Shown here: piece after piece, positions 8,040-16,483 of the stretch
Numbering within the stretch: position 1 is the first letter of the stretch
How the letters are laid out: each line of letters opens with the position of its first letter
DNA from: Catellatospora sp. IY07-71
GTDB taxonomy: Bacteria; Actinomycetota; Actinomycetes; Mycobacteriales; Micromonosporaceae
Direction of reading: 5' to 3'
Length of the DNA stretch: 64,000 bases
NCBI RefSeq assembly: GCF_018326265.1
Contig: NZ_AP023360.1
Coordinates: forward strand, 3,959,501 to 4,023,500
Translations under genes and position numbers: made by a program
The notes under the pieces: generated by a model
Databases searched by the model: none
What the model saw: the letters and a program-made list of their open reading frames with translations, nothing else
Told to the model about the DNA's origin: nothing

Positions 8040-8936
8040 TCAGGTGGGGTCGGGGCGGGAGAGGGGGTGGGTGGTGGCGGTGGGGAGGAGGTGGAGGAAG
8101 GCGTGCTGGTGGTTGCCGGTGGTGCGGAGGAGGTCGCGGGCCTGGGGGACGGGGATGAAGGTGGCGGTGACGGGGGCGCCGGTGTCCCAGACGCCGGGGT
8201 CGCCGATCATCGTGTGCGGCCAGGTGCGGCGGGGGTCGTCGGTGTGCAGGTGGAAGTAGACGTTGAGGTAGGGGCGGCGGGTGTCGGTGAAGCGGCCGCT
8301 CTGGACGCCTACGACGCTGACCACGGTGAGGGGGCCGGTGATGCCGGTCTCCTCGTAGGTTTCGCGGACCATGGCGTCGTTGAGGAGTTCGCCGCGTTCG
8401 ACGCCGCCGCCGGGGAGGTGGGTGCCGGGGTGGTCGGCGTATTCGAAGACGAGCAGCTGCATGTCGTCGCCCTCGCCGCGGGTGACGTAGCCGGTGACGC
8501 GGACGCGGGTGGGGCGGTGGGCGCCGATGCCGCTGACCGAGACGAACAGGCCGATCTGGACGAGGGTGACCAGGAGGGCGCCGATCGCCCACCAGAGGTG
8601 GAAGTCGGCCAGCACGGACGCGGTGATCAGGCCGAGGCCGAGGCCGCCGCTGATCGGGGCGGCCACCTGCCACCAGAGGGGGGCCGCGGCGAGGCGGCGG
8701 CGGTCGCGCCAGATCCACCACCAGGCCAGCGCGGAGCCGGCGGCGATGAGCAGGGCGCCGACGGTGTCGAGCAGGCCGGGGCCGTGGGCTTCGCTGAAGG
8801 AGATCAGGCGGGGGCCGTCGTCGGGCAGCGCGAGCAGGAATCCACCCACCAGGGTGCAAGCCGCCCAGACGGCGATGACGTGAGTGCGGCGCACCTTCGG
8901 CGGCTCCTCCACAGGCGACGGTGACGGATCGACCAT
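8040..8936 (-). CDS. Membrane-anchored NUDIX hydrolase
   Basis: The 298-residue protein has about four hydrophobic helices in its first 140 residues (for example TLVGGFLLALP, LLDTVGALLIAAGSALAWWW, GGLGLGLITASVLA, WAIGALLVTLVQIGLFVSV), followed by a NUDIX domain with the box GGGVERGELLNDAMVRETYE and EETGI near residues 195-220. NUDIX domains are usually soluble; a membrane anchor suggests action on a lipid- or membrane-linked pyrophosphate, but this is inference. The start at 8936 gives a short cytoplasmic tail before the first helix. It is 12 bp behind the next minus-strand gene and probably shares its transcript. Confidence 0.82.
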   Translation of the reverse strand: MVDPSPSPVEEPPKVRRTHVIAVWAACTLVGGFLLALPDDGPRLISFSEAHGPGLLDTVGALLIAAGSALAWWWIWRDRRRLAAAPLWWQVAAPISGGLGLGLITASVLADFHLWWAIGALLVTLVQIGLFVSVSGIGAHRPTRVRVTGYVTRGEGDDMQLLVFEYADHPGTHLPGGGVERGELLNDAMVRETYEETGITGPLTVVSVVGVQSGRFTDTRRPYLNVYFHLHTDDPRRTWPHTMIGDPGVWDTGAPVTATFIPVPQARDLLRTTGNHQHAFLHLLPTATTHPLSRPDPT

Positions 8937-8948
8937 AGTGGCGGGCGC

Positions 8949-9731
8949 CTAACCCTGCGGAGGCGCGTCGTGGTGTCCGGCCACGAGCTCCTGGAGCCAG
9001 ATCTTGCTCTTGATCACCGGGCGGCGCAGCTGCACCTCCCGCCACGTCGACCTGGCCAGTTTCGCGGCGGCCCGGGGAGTGTCCTTCGTATAGCGCCAGC
9101 GGGCCCACGGGGAGTGCGGGCGGGCCAGCCGGATCGCGCCCACGAACAGCAGCACGGGGATGAACAGCCCCAGCAGGCCGGTCCAGATCTTGCCCTTGAG
9201 CAGGGTGATCGCGGCCAGGCTGAGGCTGGCCGCGGCGGCGACGGCGGCCAGGCTGTACGAGGGCAGGCCGTCGGGGGTGCCCGCGAGCAGGAAGTCCTCG
9301 ACGCCGACGGGCCGTACGCCGAGCACCAGCAGCCCGGTCACCGCGAGCGCGACGAACACCGCGTCGATGGAGGTGCGGCCCTTCTCCGACCAGTACACGT
9401 CCTCCAGGTGCAGGATCAGCGCGAACTCGTCGAGCACCAGCGCCGAGCCGACGCCGAACAGGCCGGCCAGGATGGAGCGCCACACGACCAGCTCGTCGGG
9501 CACCACGAAACTGCTCACGCCGGACAGCAGCATGAAGATCACGCCGAACACGACATGGTGGATGTGCAGGCCGCCGCCGGGTGTCACGTTGCCGGGCCAC
9601 CACTTCACCTGGGCCCGGATCATGCGGACCGAGACGCGGATGAAGACGAAGCCGCCGATCACCCCCGCGAAGAAGCAGAACAGCGGCAGCCGGCCGCTCT
9701 CCACGATCGTGCGGCGGAACCATTCCGACAC
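8949..9731 (-). CDS. Integral membrane protein of unknown function
   Basis: About 260 residues with some seven hydrophobic segments. Polar residues occur inside or beside helices: LHIHHVVFGVIFML near residue 60 and LVLDEFALILHLEDVYW near 105, which together could form a metal or redox site. I do not recognise a named family. The C-terminal 60 residues are basic and probably cytoplasmic. The start is uncertain: GTG at 9731 follows GGGGGTGGGG, whereas an ATG at 9800 would add 23 residues. TACACT at 9783-9788 on the minus strand looks like a -10 box, which favours 9731. It diverges from lysX across about 106 bp of probable shared promoter and is followed after 12 bp by the membrane NUDIX gene. 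Confidence 0.7.
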   Translation of the reverse strand: MSEWFRRTIVESGRLPLFCFFAGVIGGFVFIRVSVRMIRAQVKWWPGNVTPGGGLHIHHVVFGVIFMLLSGVSSFVVPDELVVWRSILAGLFGVGSALVLDEFALILHLEDVYWSEKGRTSIDAVFVALAVTGLLVLGVRPVGVEDFLLAGTPDGLPSYSLAAVAAAASLSLAAITLLKGKIWTGLLGLFIPVLLFVGAIRLARPHSPWARWRYTKDTPRAAAKLARSTWREVQLRRPVIKSKIWLQELVAGHHDAPPQG

Positions 9732-9837
9732 CGCCCCACCCCCGCTTCCGGCACCCGAGTATTCATCGCATTTGCTGCGTTTCAGTGTAGTGAGTGCCAT
9801 ATGTTCGTGTTGATGCCCCGCGAAATGAGGTGACGGC

Positions 9838-12800
9838 GTGGAGACGGCACGGCGTACGAACGGCAGCGGCTGGCGGGCACATGTGCCCAAGGTGTTCGCG
9901 ACAGTCCTCGGCATCCTCGCCGCGATCAGCGCGCTGGCCGCGCTCGGCGGCGCGATCGGGCACAGCACCCAGCCGCTGCGGCGGCTCATCGACGACGTGC
10001 TGGTGCCGGTCCCGGCCAACCTCGCCTACGCCGCGTTCATGGCGGTGCTCGCGGGCGCGACCGCACGGCGCAAGCGGGTGGCCTGGTGGACGCTGATCGT
10101 GTACTTCGTCATCGACGTGGTCTCCAGCGTGCTCGCGCTCGGCGTGATCGCGCTGCTGCCGCAGGCGAACCTGGTCGACGATGCGGGCGTGCCCCTGTTC
10201 AGCGGCTGGGGCCGGGTGGCCACCAGCGTCGCCGTGGTCGTCGGCGTCGCCGCACTGGTCGTGCTGTTCCTGGCCCGGCACGAGTTCTACGCCCGGGTGC
10301 GCAAGGGCGCCGTGCTCAAGGCGCTGGGCGTGTTCGCCGGTGTCGCCGCGGTCGGCATCGGCCTGGGCTACACCCTGGTCGCGACCTTCCCCGGCACGCT
10401 GCCCAGGGACCCCTCAGCGCAGCTGGCGTACGCCGCGGAGAAGGTGCTCGGTGGCGCGTTCGAGTTCGACGTGACCCGCATCGGGGCGGCCCCGGGCTGG
10501 GTCAACTTCGTCCTCGGCCTGTTCGGCGCGATCGCCGTGTTCGCCGCGCTGTTCACGCTGCTGCGTTCGCAGCAGGTCAACGCGGCGCTTGAGCCCGCCG
10601 CCGAGGCGAAGGTGCGCGGCCTGCTGGACCGCTACGGCGAGCGCGACTCGCTGGGCTACTTCGCCACCCGCCGCGACAAGCTGGCCATCTTCGCGCCCAG
10701 CGGCAAGGCCGCCGTCACCTACCGGCCGGTCAACGGCGTGAGCCTGGCCGGCGGCGACCCGATCGGCGACCCGGAGGCGTGGGGCGCCGCGATCGACGCC
10801 TGGCTGGAGGAGGCGCGCAGCTACGCGTGGACCCCGGCGGCGATGGGCGCCAGCGAGGAGGGTGCCACGGCGTACCACAAGGCCGGGCTGAAGGTGCTGG
10901 AGCTGGGCGACGAGGCGATCCTGCTGACCGACCGCTACTCCCTGGACGGCCGGGAGATGCGCCAGGTGCGCCAGGCGGTCAACCGGGTCGAGCGCGCCGG
11001 GTACACCGCGCAGGTGCGCCGGCACGCCGACATCCCGGCCGACGAGATGAAGGAGATCGCCGAGCTGGCCACCCGCTGGCGCGACACCGACAGCGAGCGC
11101 GGCTTCTCCATGGCGCTGGGGCGCATCGGCGACCCCAACGACGGCCGCTGCGTGCTGGTCGAGGCGCGCGACTCCGACGGCATGCCGCGCTCGCTGCTGT
11201 CGTTCAGCCCGTGGGGGCAGCACGGGCTGTCGCTGGACCTGATGCGCCGTGACCACGAGGCGGAGAACGGCGCGATGGAGTTCATGGTCACCGCGCTGAT
11301 GAACGCCGCGCCCAAGCTGGGCGTGGAGCGGGTGTCGCTGAACTTCGCGGTGTTCCGCGCGGTGTTCGAGGAGGGCGGCCGGATCGGCGCCGGGCCGGTG
11401 CTGCGGCTGTGGCGGCGCATCCTGATGTTCTTCTCCAAGTGGTGGCAGCTGGAGCAGCTGTACCGGTCGAACATCAAGTACCAGCCGGAGTGGGTGCCCC
11501 GCTTCCTGTGCTTCGGCGACCGGCGCGACCTGGCCAAGGTCGGCATGGCCTCGGCCATCGCCGAGGGCTTCCTGACCGTGCCGGGCACCCCGGTGGTCGA
11601 GCTGGACGCCACCACCGCCCCGGTGCTGGCGGGGCTGCCCGCCCAGCCGACCCCCGCCGAGCTGGCCGGTGCGGCCCACGACGAGAGCGTCAACGAGCAG
11701 ATGGCGGTACGCCTGGCGAAGCTGGAGCGGCTGCGCGCCGCGGGCGTCGACCCGTACCCGGTGGGCTTCCATCCGACCGCGACCTGCGGTGAGATCCGAG
11801 CCGGACACCTGGACACACCCGCCGACACCCGCACCGGGGACCGGGTCTCGGTCGCGGGTCGGCTGATGCTGCAGCGCGACCACGGCCACCTGGTCTTCGC
11901 CACCATCCGGGACTGGAGCGGCGACCTGCAGCTCATGCTGGACCGCGACATCGACGCCTGGACCGCGGCGGTGGACATCGGCGACCACGTCGGGGTCACC
12001 GGCGAGGTGGTCACCACGAGGCGCGGCGAGCTGTCGGTGCACGTGGACACCTGGGAGATCACCGGCAAGTGCCTGCGCCCGCTGCCGGACAAGCACAGTG
12101 GCCTGGCCGACCAGGAGGCGAAGGTGCGCCAGCGCTACCTGGACCTGATCACCAGCGCCGACGCCCGCGCGCTGCTGCGGGCGCGCAGCGCCGCCGTGCA
12201 CAGCCTGCGCCAGTCGTTCACGGGGCGCGGCTTCATCGAGGTCGAGACGCCGATCCTGCAGCGCATCCACGGTGGCGCCAACGCCCGCCCGTTCACCACC
12301 CACATCAACGCCTACGACCTGCGCCTCTACCTGCGCATCGCGCCGGAGCTGTACCTGAAGCGGCTGGCCGTGGGCGGCGTGGAGAAGGTGTTCGAGCTGG
12401 GCCGCACGTTCCGCAACGAGGGCGTGGACTACAAGCACAACCCCGAGTTCTCCATGCTGGAGGCGTATCAGGCGTACGCCGACTACGACTCGATGCTGAC
12501 GCTGACCCGCGAGGTGGTGCAGTCGGCGGCGCTGGCCGCCAACGGCGAGTGCGTGATCATCCATGACGGGCAGCCGCACGACGTGTCGGGGCAGTGGTCG
12601 GTGCGCACGGTGGACGAGGCGATCTCGGCCGCGCTCGGTGAGGAGATCACCGCCGACACCGACGTGGAGAAGCTGCGCAAGCTGTGCGACGCGGCGAAGA
12701 TCCCGTACGACCCGAAGTGGGGCCGCGGCGCGGTGGTGCTGGAGATGTACGAGCGCCTGGTCGAGGAGAAGACCGTGCTGCCCACGTTCTACAAGGACTT

Positions 12801-13137
12801 CCCGACCGAGGTGTCGCCGCTGACCAGGCAGAGCCGGGTGGACGCGCGCCTGGCCGAACGCTGGGACCTGGTCGCCTTCGGCACCGAGCTGGGCACCGCC
12901 TACTCCGAGCTGACCGACCCGATCGAGCAGCGCCGCCGCCTCACCGAGCAGTCCCTGCTGGCCGCCGGCGGCGACCCGGAGGCCATGGAACTCGACGAGG
13001 ACTTCCTGCAGGCCCTCGAGTACGCCATGCCGCCCACCGGCGGCCTCGGCATCGGCGTCGACCGCCTGGTGATGCTCCTGACCGGCCGCTCCATCCGGGA
13101 AACCCTCCCGTTCCCCCTGGTCCGCGCCACCCGCTAG
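9838..13137 (+). CDS. lysX: Bifunctional lysylphosphatidylglycerol synthase / lysyl-tRNA synthetase
   Basis: The 1,099-residue fusion has about seven membrane helices (residues 1-240), a DUF2156-type lysyltransferase domain (about 245-570) and a class II lysyl-tRNA synthetase (about 610-1099). The synthetase shows an OB-fold, motif 2 FRNEGVDYKHNPEFSMLEAY and motif 3 GLGIGVDRLVMLLTGR. The synthetase charges tRNA-Lys and the membrane part moves lysine onto phosphatidylglycerol, lowering surface charge and giving resistance to cationic peptides; this is established for mycobacterial LysX. The GTG start follows AGGTGA at five bases. A separate housekeeping lysS is expected elsewhere. Repeat D2 follows the stop. 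Confidence 0.93.
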   Translation: METARRTNGSGWRAHVPKVFATVLGILAAISALAALGGAIGHSTQPLRRLIDDVLVPVPANLAYAAFMAVLAGATARRKRVAWWTLIVYFVIDVVSSVLALGVIALLPQANLVDDAGVPLFSGWGRVATSVAVVVGVAALVVLFLARHEFYARVRKGAVLKALGVFAGVAAVGIGLGYTLVATFPGTLPRDPSAQLAYAAEKVLGGAFEFDVTRIGAAPGWVNFVLGLFGAIAVFAALFTLLRSQQVNAALEPAAEAKVRGLLDRYGERDSLGYFATRRDKLAIFAPSGKAAVTYRPVNGVSLAGGDPIGDPEAWGAAIDAWLEEARSYAWTPAAMGASEEGATAYHKAGLKVLELGDEAILLTDRYSLDGREMRQVRQAVNRVERAGYTAQVRRHADIPADEMKEIAELATRWRDTDSERGFSMALGRIGDPNDGRCVLVEARDSDGMPRSLLSFSPWGQHGLSLDLMRRDHEAENGAMEFMVTALMNAAPKLGVERVSLNFAVFRAVFEEGGRIGAGPVLRLWRRILMFFSKWWQLEQLYRSNIKYQPEWVPRFLCFGDRRDLAKVGMASAIAEGFLTVPGTPVVELDATTAPVLAGLPAQPTPAELAGAAHDESVNEQMAVRLAKLERLRAAGVDPYPVGFHPTATCGEIRAGHLDTPADTRTGDRVSVAGRLMLQRDHGHLVFATIRDWSGDLQLMLDRDIDAWTAAVDIGDHVGVTGEVVTTRRGELSVHVDTWEITGKCLRPLPDKHSGLADQEAKVRQRYLDLITSADARALLRARSAAVHSLRQSFTGRGFIEVETPILQRIHGGANARPFTTHINAYDLRLYLRIAPELYLKRLAVGGVEKVFELGRTFRNEGVDYKHNPEFSMLEAYQAYADYDSMLTLTREVVQSAALAANGECVIIHDGQPHDVSGQWSVRTVDEAISAALGEEITADTDVEKLRKLCDAAKIPYDPKWGRGAVVLEMYERLVEEKTVLPTFYKDFPTEVSPLTRQSRVDARLAERWDLVAFGTELGTAYSELTDPIEQRRRLTEQSLLAAGGDPEAMELDEDFLQALEYAMPPTGGLGIGVDRLVMLLTGRSIRETLPFPLVRATR

Positions 13138-13141
13138 GCCA

Positions 13142-13194
13142 AAAGGAAGGGCACCTTCTCCGCGCCATGCGTAGAGAAGGTGCCCCTCTTAACG
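13142..13194. repeat. Family D palindrome, copy D2 (probable terminator)
   Basis: GGAAGGGCACCTTCTC and GAGAAGGTGCCCCTCTTAAC form an imperfect inverted repeat 4 bp after the lysX stop. The next gene is on the same strand, so the role is most simply termination of lysX. Like other family D copies it carries TTAAC at its outer edge. Confidence 0.75.
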
Positions 13195-13259
13195 TGAAAC
13201 CGTCTGCCCCTTTTGGACAACTTGGTTATGGTGCAGGTACGTAAGCCGCAGGAGGCAGC

Positions 13260-14189
13260 ATGCGTACCGGTTCGGCTTCGGGCGGGGGACGGCGGGCGGC
13301 CGTCATCGCCATCGTGCTGGCCCTCGGGCTACTGAGCGTCGGCTTCCTGCTCGGCCAGCTCACCGGCGCGCGTGATCCGGTGGCCGAACGGGACTCACCC
13401 GGTCCGGATCGTCCCTCGCGGGCACGCCTCGCGCCGCCGCCCGCCCGGATGCCCCCGCCGCTGCCGCCCCGCGACCAGCCGGTCAGCGGCCCGAACCATC
13501 CGCCGCTGCCCGCCGAGCCGGGCGGGCCGTTCGGCAGCCGGTTCACCACCGGCACGCCGGAGGTGGCGCTCACCTTCGACGACGGACCACACCCGCAGTG
13601 GACCCCGCAGGTGCTGACGATGCTGGCCGACTACGGCGTCAAGGCGACCTTCTGCCTGGTGGGCATCAAGGCCGCGAAGTATCCGCAGCTCGTACGCGAC
13701 ATCGCCGCCGCCGGCCACACGCTGTGCAACCACAGCTGGGACCACGACATGGCGCTGGGCATGCGCGACGAGCAGACGGTGCTGGCCGATCTGGAGCGGG
13801 CCAACGCCGCCATCCGCGCGGCGGTGCCGGGGGCGCGCATCTCGTACTTCCGCCAGCCGGGCGGCTTCTGGTCCAAGCGCGTCGTCGAGGCGGCCCACCG
13901 GCTGGGCATGACCTCGCTGCACTGGCGGGTCGACCCGCAGGACTGGGACTCCTCACCGGCCTACCGCATCGCCTCGGACGTGAACTCGCAGACCGTGCCC
14001 GGTGCGATCGTGCTGCTGCACGACGGGGGCGGCGACCGCGGCAGCACCCTGGCCGCACTGCGGACCATCCTGCCGCACCTGCTGACCCGGTTCCACCTGG
14101 CCGCGCTGCCCCCGGGACGCGACGCGCCCCGGGAGTCCGAATCGGCTGACTCGGACGCCCGGGGCGGCAACAGGTGGTTCGCGAACTGA
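13260..14189 (+). CDS. Polysaccharide deacetylase (NodB domain), membrane-anchored
   Basis: This 309-residue protein has one N-terminal hydrophobic segment (residues 14-36), a proline-rich linker (about 50-85) and a NodB/CE4 deacetylase domain. The motifs are in order: TFDDGPHPQWT (catalytic Asp and metal Asp), CNHSWDHD (His metal ligands), RQPGGFWSK and VLLHDGGGDR. Such enzymes remove acetyl groups from peptidoglycan, chitin oligomers or xylan, outside the membrane. A strong AGGAGG lies six bases before the ATG. The C-terminal 30 residues are polar and unstructured-looking. The downstream transglycosylase gene converges with only 2 bp between the stops, so their transcripts may overlap. Confidence 0.88.
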   Translation: MRTGSASGGGRRAAVIAIVLALGLLSVGFLLGQLTGARDPVAERDSPGPDRPSRARLAPPPARMPPPLPPRDQPVSGPNHPPLPAEPGGPFGSRFTTGTPEVALTFDDGPHPQWTPQVLTMLADYGVKATFCLVGIKAAKYPQLVRDIAAAGHTLCNHSWDHDMALGMRDEQTVLADLERANAAIRAAVPGARISYFRQPGGFWSKRVVEAAHRLGMTSLHWRVDPQDWDSSPAYRIASDVNSQTVPGAIVLLHDGGGDRGSTLAALRTILPHLLTRFHLAALPPGRDAPRESESADSDARGGNRWFAN

Positions 14190-14191
14190 GG

Positions 14192-15139
14192 TCAGTTCGT
14201 CAGCGCGTCCACGACCTGCTGGGCGCGCGTCTCGTGCTTGGCGTAGTGGTACGGGAACGCCGACACCTGGACCTCCTGGATGGCCAGGGTGAGCGGCATG
14301 TCCTGCCAGCCCTGCACGTTCTTCAGGGCGTTGTAGAACTGGGTGGCCGCGTACTTCGGCTGCATCAGGTCCTTGACGGTGCCCCAGCCGGAGGTCGGCC
14401 GCTGCTGGAACAGGCCGACCGAGTCGTGGTCGGAGCCCTCACCCTGGTTGGTGTACTGGTACGACTCCGCGTAGACCGTGCTGGCGAGGTTGTACAGCTG
14501 GCTCTCCTGCATCGCGCAGGCGATGGCCGCCACGTACGCCCGCTTGGGCAGGCCCAGCTCCCTGCCGGCCTGCACGATGGCCTGCGCGTTGCGCATCTGG
14601 GTCATGTCCAGGCCCGCGACCGGGCGCAGCACGGGCTGCGCGGCGGCCTTCGGCTTGGCGGGGGCCTTGGGGGCCGCGGCCTTCGGGGCAGCCTTCGGGG
14701 CGGCCTTGGGCGCCGCCTTGGGGGCGGTCTTGGGCGCGGCCTTCGGGGCCGCCTGGGTCGCCGCCTTGGGAGCGGCCTCGACGGCAGCCTTCGGAGCTGC
14801 CTTGGGGGCCGCCTTCGGGGCGGTCTCCACCGGCGCGGTGCCGGTGGTCGTACGGGTCATCGAGCGGGTGGCCGCGTTCTCGGCCTCGACTCGGCTCACG
14901 CTCGCCGTGTGCAGGTTTACCTTCTCGTCGGGAGCGGCGTTGGCCGCCACTCCGCCGGCCGCCGCGACGCCCAGGGCGCCGACCAGGCCGGTCACTGCCA
15001 TCAGCTTCCGCGAGTCGGCAGCCGAGAAGAGGCCGAACCGCTTGGTGAGGGACTTGAAAGGGCTGGACAGGGGGTTCTGGCGAGCCGGGGCGCGGTGACG
15101 CCCGATCTCGCGCTGCTCGTGTGCTCCGTTGCCACGCAT
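14192..15139 (-). CDS. Secreted lytic transglycosylase-like protein with Ala-Pro-Lys repeats
   Basis: The 315-residue protein has an unusually long basic N-terminus before a hydrophobic segment (about 46-68), then about 75 residues built from tandem AAPK/KAAP units (about 105-175), then a lysozyme-like domain. In that domain IACAMQESQLYNL carries the candidate catalytic Glu and GLFQQRPTSGWG matches the SLT fold. It probably cleaves or binds peptidoglycan; the Lys/Ala/Pro-rich linker may span the wall (inference). TAACCT lies six bases before the ATG, allowing leaderless initiation, but the upstream region also holds structured sequence. The gene is convergent with the deacetylase. Confidence 0.83.
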   Translation of the reverse strand: MRGNGAHEQREIGRHRAPARQNPLSSPFKSLTKRFGLFSAADSRKLMAVTGLVGALGVAAAGGVAANAAPDEKVNLHTASVSRVEAENAATRSMTRTTTGTAPVETAPKAAPKAAPKAAVEAAPKAATQAAPKAAPKTAPKAAPKAAPKAAPKAAAPKAPAKPKAAAQPVLRPVAGLDMTQMRNAQAIVQAGRELGLPKRAYVAAIACAMQESQLYNLASTVYAESYQYTNQGEGSDHDSVGLFQQRPTSGWGTVKDLMQPKYAATQFYNALKNVQGWQDMPLTLAIQEVQVSAFPYHYAKHETRAQQVVDALTN

Positions 15140-15300
15140 TCGACCAGGTTAGAAAGCCGATCGACGGGTGCCCACCCGCGAATGGTGACGGGAGCCACCG
15201 CTGAGCGCTGAAACAGCGCAGTTCACCCCCCTCTTTCGGCCGCTCGGAGATTGTTGATGTAGTACTTTCAGACGATGCTAATACGGACATATCACTCGGC
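15140..15300 (-). promoter_or_regulatory. Structured upstream region of the transglycosylase gene
   Basis: Read on the minus strand, this AT-richer stretch contains GGGGGGTGAACTG, a hairpin GCGCTG-TTT-CAGCGC and a hairpin CGGGTG-GG-CACCCG, then TCTAACCTGG just before the start. GGGGTGAA and CTAACCT-like blocks recall the c-di-AMP (ydaO) riboswitch, which often precedes wall-hydrolase genes in actinobacteria, but the 5-prime conserved block is missing by eye. TAACCT could equally be a leaderless -10. Confidence 0.3.
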
Positions 15301-15385
15301 TAGCTCGCCGGAGCAATCAGCTTAAAAACGGATAATCCATGCTCTGGTACCCGACCAGGAGCGGCCGCCTGACGGGCGCGAAGGC

Positions 15386-15420
15386 GCCGGGGCGCCCGTC
15401 ACATGGACGGACGCCCCGGC
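15386..15420. terminator. Strong hairpin terminator
   Basis: GCCGGGGCG (15386-15394) pairs with CGCCCCGGC (15412-15420), and inside it CCGTC pairs with GACGG around an ACATG loop. It stands 12 bp beyond the stop of the YidB-like minus-strand gene. There is no T-run, as is common in GC-rich actinomycetes. Confidence 0.8.
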
Positions 15421-15432
15421 ACAGGCACTCGG

Positions 15433-15840
15433 TCACTGCCCGAACAGCCTGCCCATCATCTGCTGCGTCTGCTGCGGGTCGGGCAGCCGGCCCTCGGGCG
15501 TGGCCTGGTTGACCAGCTCCGGCAGGACCTTGGCGAGCTGGTCGGCGGCCTCGCGCGGCGTGGTGCCGGCCTCCTGGGCCACGCGCTCGATCGTGCCGCC
15601 GCCCAGCGCCTGCTGCAGCTGCGCGCCGGTGACGTTCTGGTTCTGGCCCGTACCGACCCAGGACTGCACCTGGGGGCCGAGGCCCGACTTGCTCAACTGG
15701 TCGACCAGACCACTGAGGTTGGCCTGCTGCCCACCGCCGCCCTGGCCGCCCCCGGACATCTGACTGAACAGGCCCTTGAGCAGACTCTGGATCTGCGGGT
15801 CGCTCATCAGCTTCATGATCTGGTTGAGGTCGACTGCCAT
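15433..15840 (-). CDS. YidB-like / DUF937 protein
   Basis: The 135-residue protein has a helical N-terminus, a Gly/Gln-rich stretch (about 30-40) and a C-terminal helical domain with QNVTGAQLQQALGGGTIERVAQEAG and PREAADQLAKVLPELVNQ, as in the YidB/DUF937 family. The biochemical role of this family is unknown. GGGGGT lies about ten bases upstream of the ATG. TAGGGT at 15885-15890 on the minus strand is a likely -10; it lies inside a 12-bp perfect palindrome GACCCTAGGGTC (15881-15892). The gene diverges from the small gene at 15964. Confidence 0.8.
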   Translation of the reverse strand: MAVDLNQIMKLMSDPQIQSLLKGLFSQMSGGGQGGGGQQANLSGLVDQLSKSGLGPQVQSWVGTGQNQNVTGAQLQQALGGGTIERVAQEAGTTPREAADQLAKVLPELVNQATPEGRLPDPQQTQQMMGRLFGQ

Positions 15841-15963
15841 TTTCCGTTACCCCCGTGTTCGGAGCGGGATGCTCTTCCTAGACCCTAGGGTCCGACCCCG
15901 GTAGTGGGGGCAAAAGCCGTGAAATGCCCTCACGAACAGGCTTCTCTGCGCAGAATGTGCCGC

Positions 15964-16359
15964 ATGACGGAATACACCGATGAAGAGCGCAAGACCCTGC
16001 GTACCGCCGCCTTCGGCGCCGTGTTCCTGGTGTCGCACGCCGATCCCGGCTTCTTCGCCTCCTTCAAGGAGAGCATCGTGGGCGCCAAGGCGCTCGCCGG
16101 CGCCTCACCCGACCTGCAGGCCGTCTTCAAGGCCGGCGGCCTGCCCGAGGTGCCCAAGGGCTCGCCCGCCGAGATGGAGTCCGGCGTGCTCACCGCCCTG
16201 CAGCAGTCCACCGGCATCCTGGCCAAGGACCCGCAGGACCTGGCCGAGTTCCGCGCCGTCATCACCAGCGCCTGCGACCAGGTCGCCGCCGCCTCCGGCG
16301 GCGTCAAGGACACCGAGACCACCGCCATCACCAAGGTCAAGTCCGCCCTCGGCGCCTGA
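15964..16359 (+). CDS. Conserved small soluble protein, unknown function
   Basis: A 131-residue, alpha-helical, mildly acidic protein with no signal peptide or membrane segment. Recognisable stretches are TAAFGAVFLVSHADPGFFASF near the N-terminus and FRAVITSACDQVAAASGG near residue 95. I do not recognise the family. The start at 15964 (MTEYTDEE) is preferred because CAGAAT lies seven bases upstream in the leaderless layout; an in-frame codon at 15904 would include promoter sequence. Codon use is typical of the window. It converges on the IclR gene with palindrome A2 between. Confidence 0.72.
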   Translation: MTEYTDEERKTLRTAAFGAVFLVSHADPGFFASFKESIVGAKALAGASPDLQAVFKAGGLPEVPKGSPAEMESGVLTALQQSTGILAKDPQDLAEFRAVITSACDQVAAASGGVKDTETTAITKVKSALGA

Positions 16360-16380
16360 CCCACCCGCGACAGTCCCCAA

Positions 16381-16456
16381 GATCGTCCGACTTGCCTGGC
16401 AGACGGGCGTATCCCGGCTCAAGATACGCCCATCTGCCAGGCAACTTCGATGATCG
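16381..16456. repeat. Family A palindrome, copy A2
   Basis: GACTTGCCTGGCAGACGGGC and ATACGCCCATCTGCCAGGCA are the arms, with outer GATCGTCC/TTCGATGATC. It lies between the convergent 15964 gene and the IclR gene. This copy has the CAGA/TCTG arm type rather than CACA/TGTG. Confidence 0.8.
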
Positions 16457-16483
16457 AGGGCGGGTTCGGCGGGCGAAGCGCGG

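Noticed and set aside
10414-12579. Long open frame antisense to lysX
   Set aside because: GC-rich codons keep antisense frames open; there is no motif, ribosome site or family, and lysX is certain.
14640-14830. Possible CRISPR-like or tandem DNA repeat
   Set aside because: The repeats encode Ala-Pro-Lys units inside the transglycosylase gene; there are no spacers.
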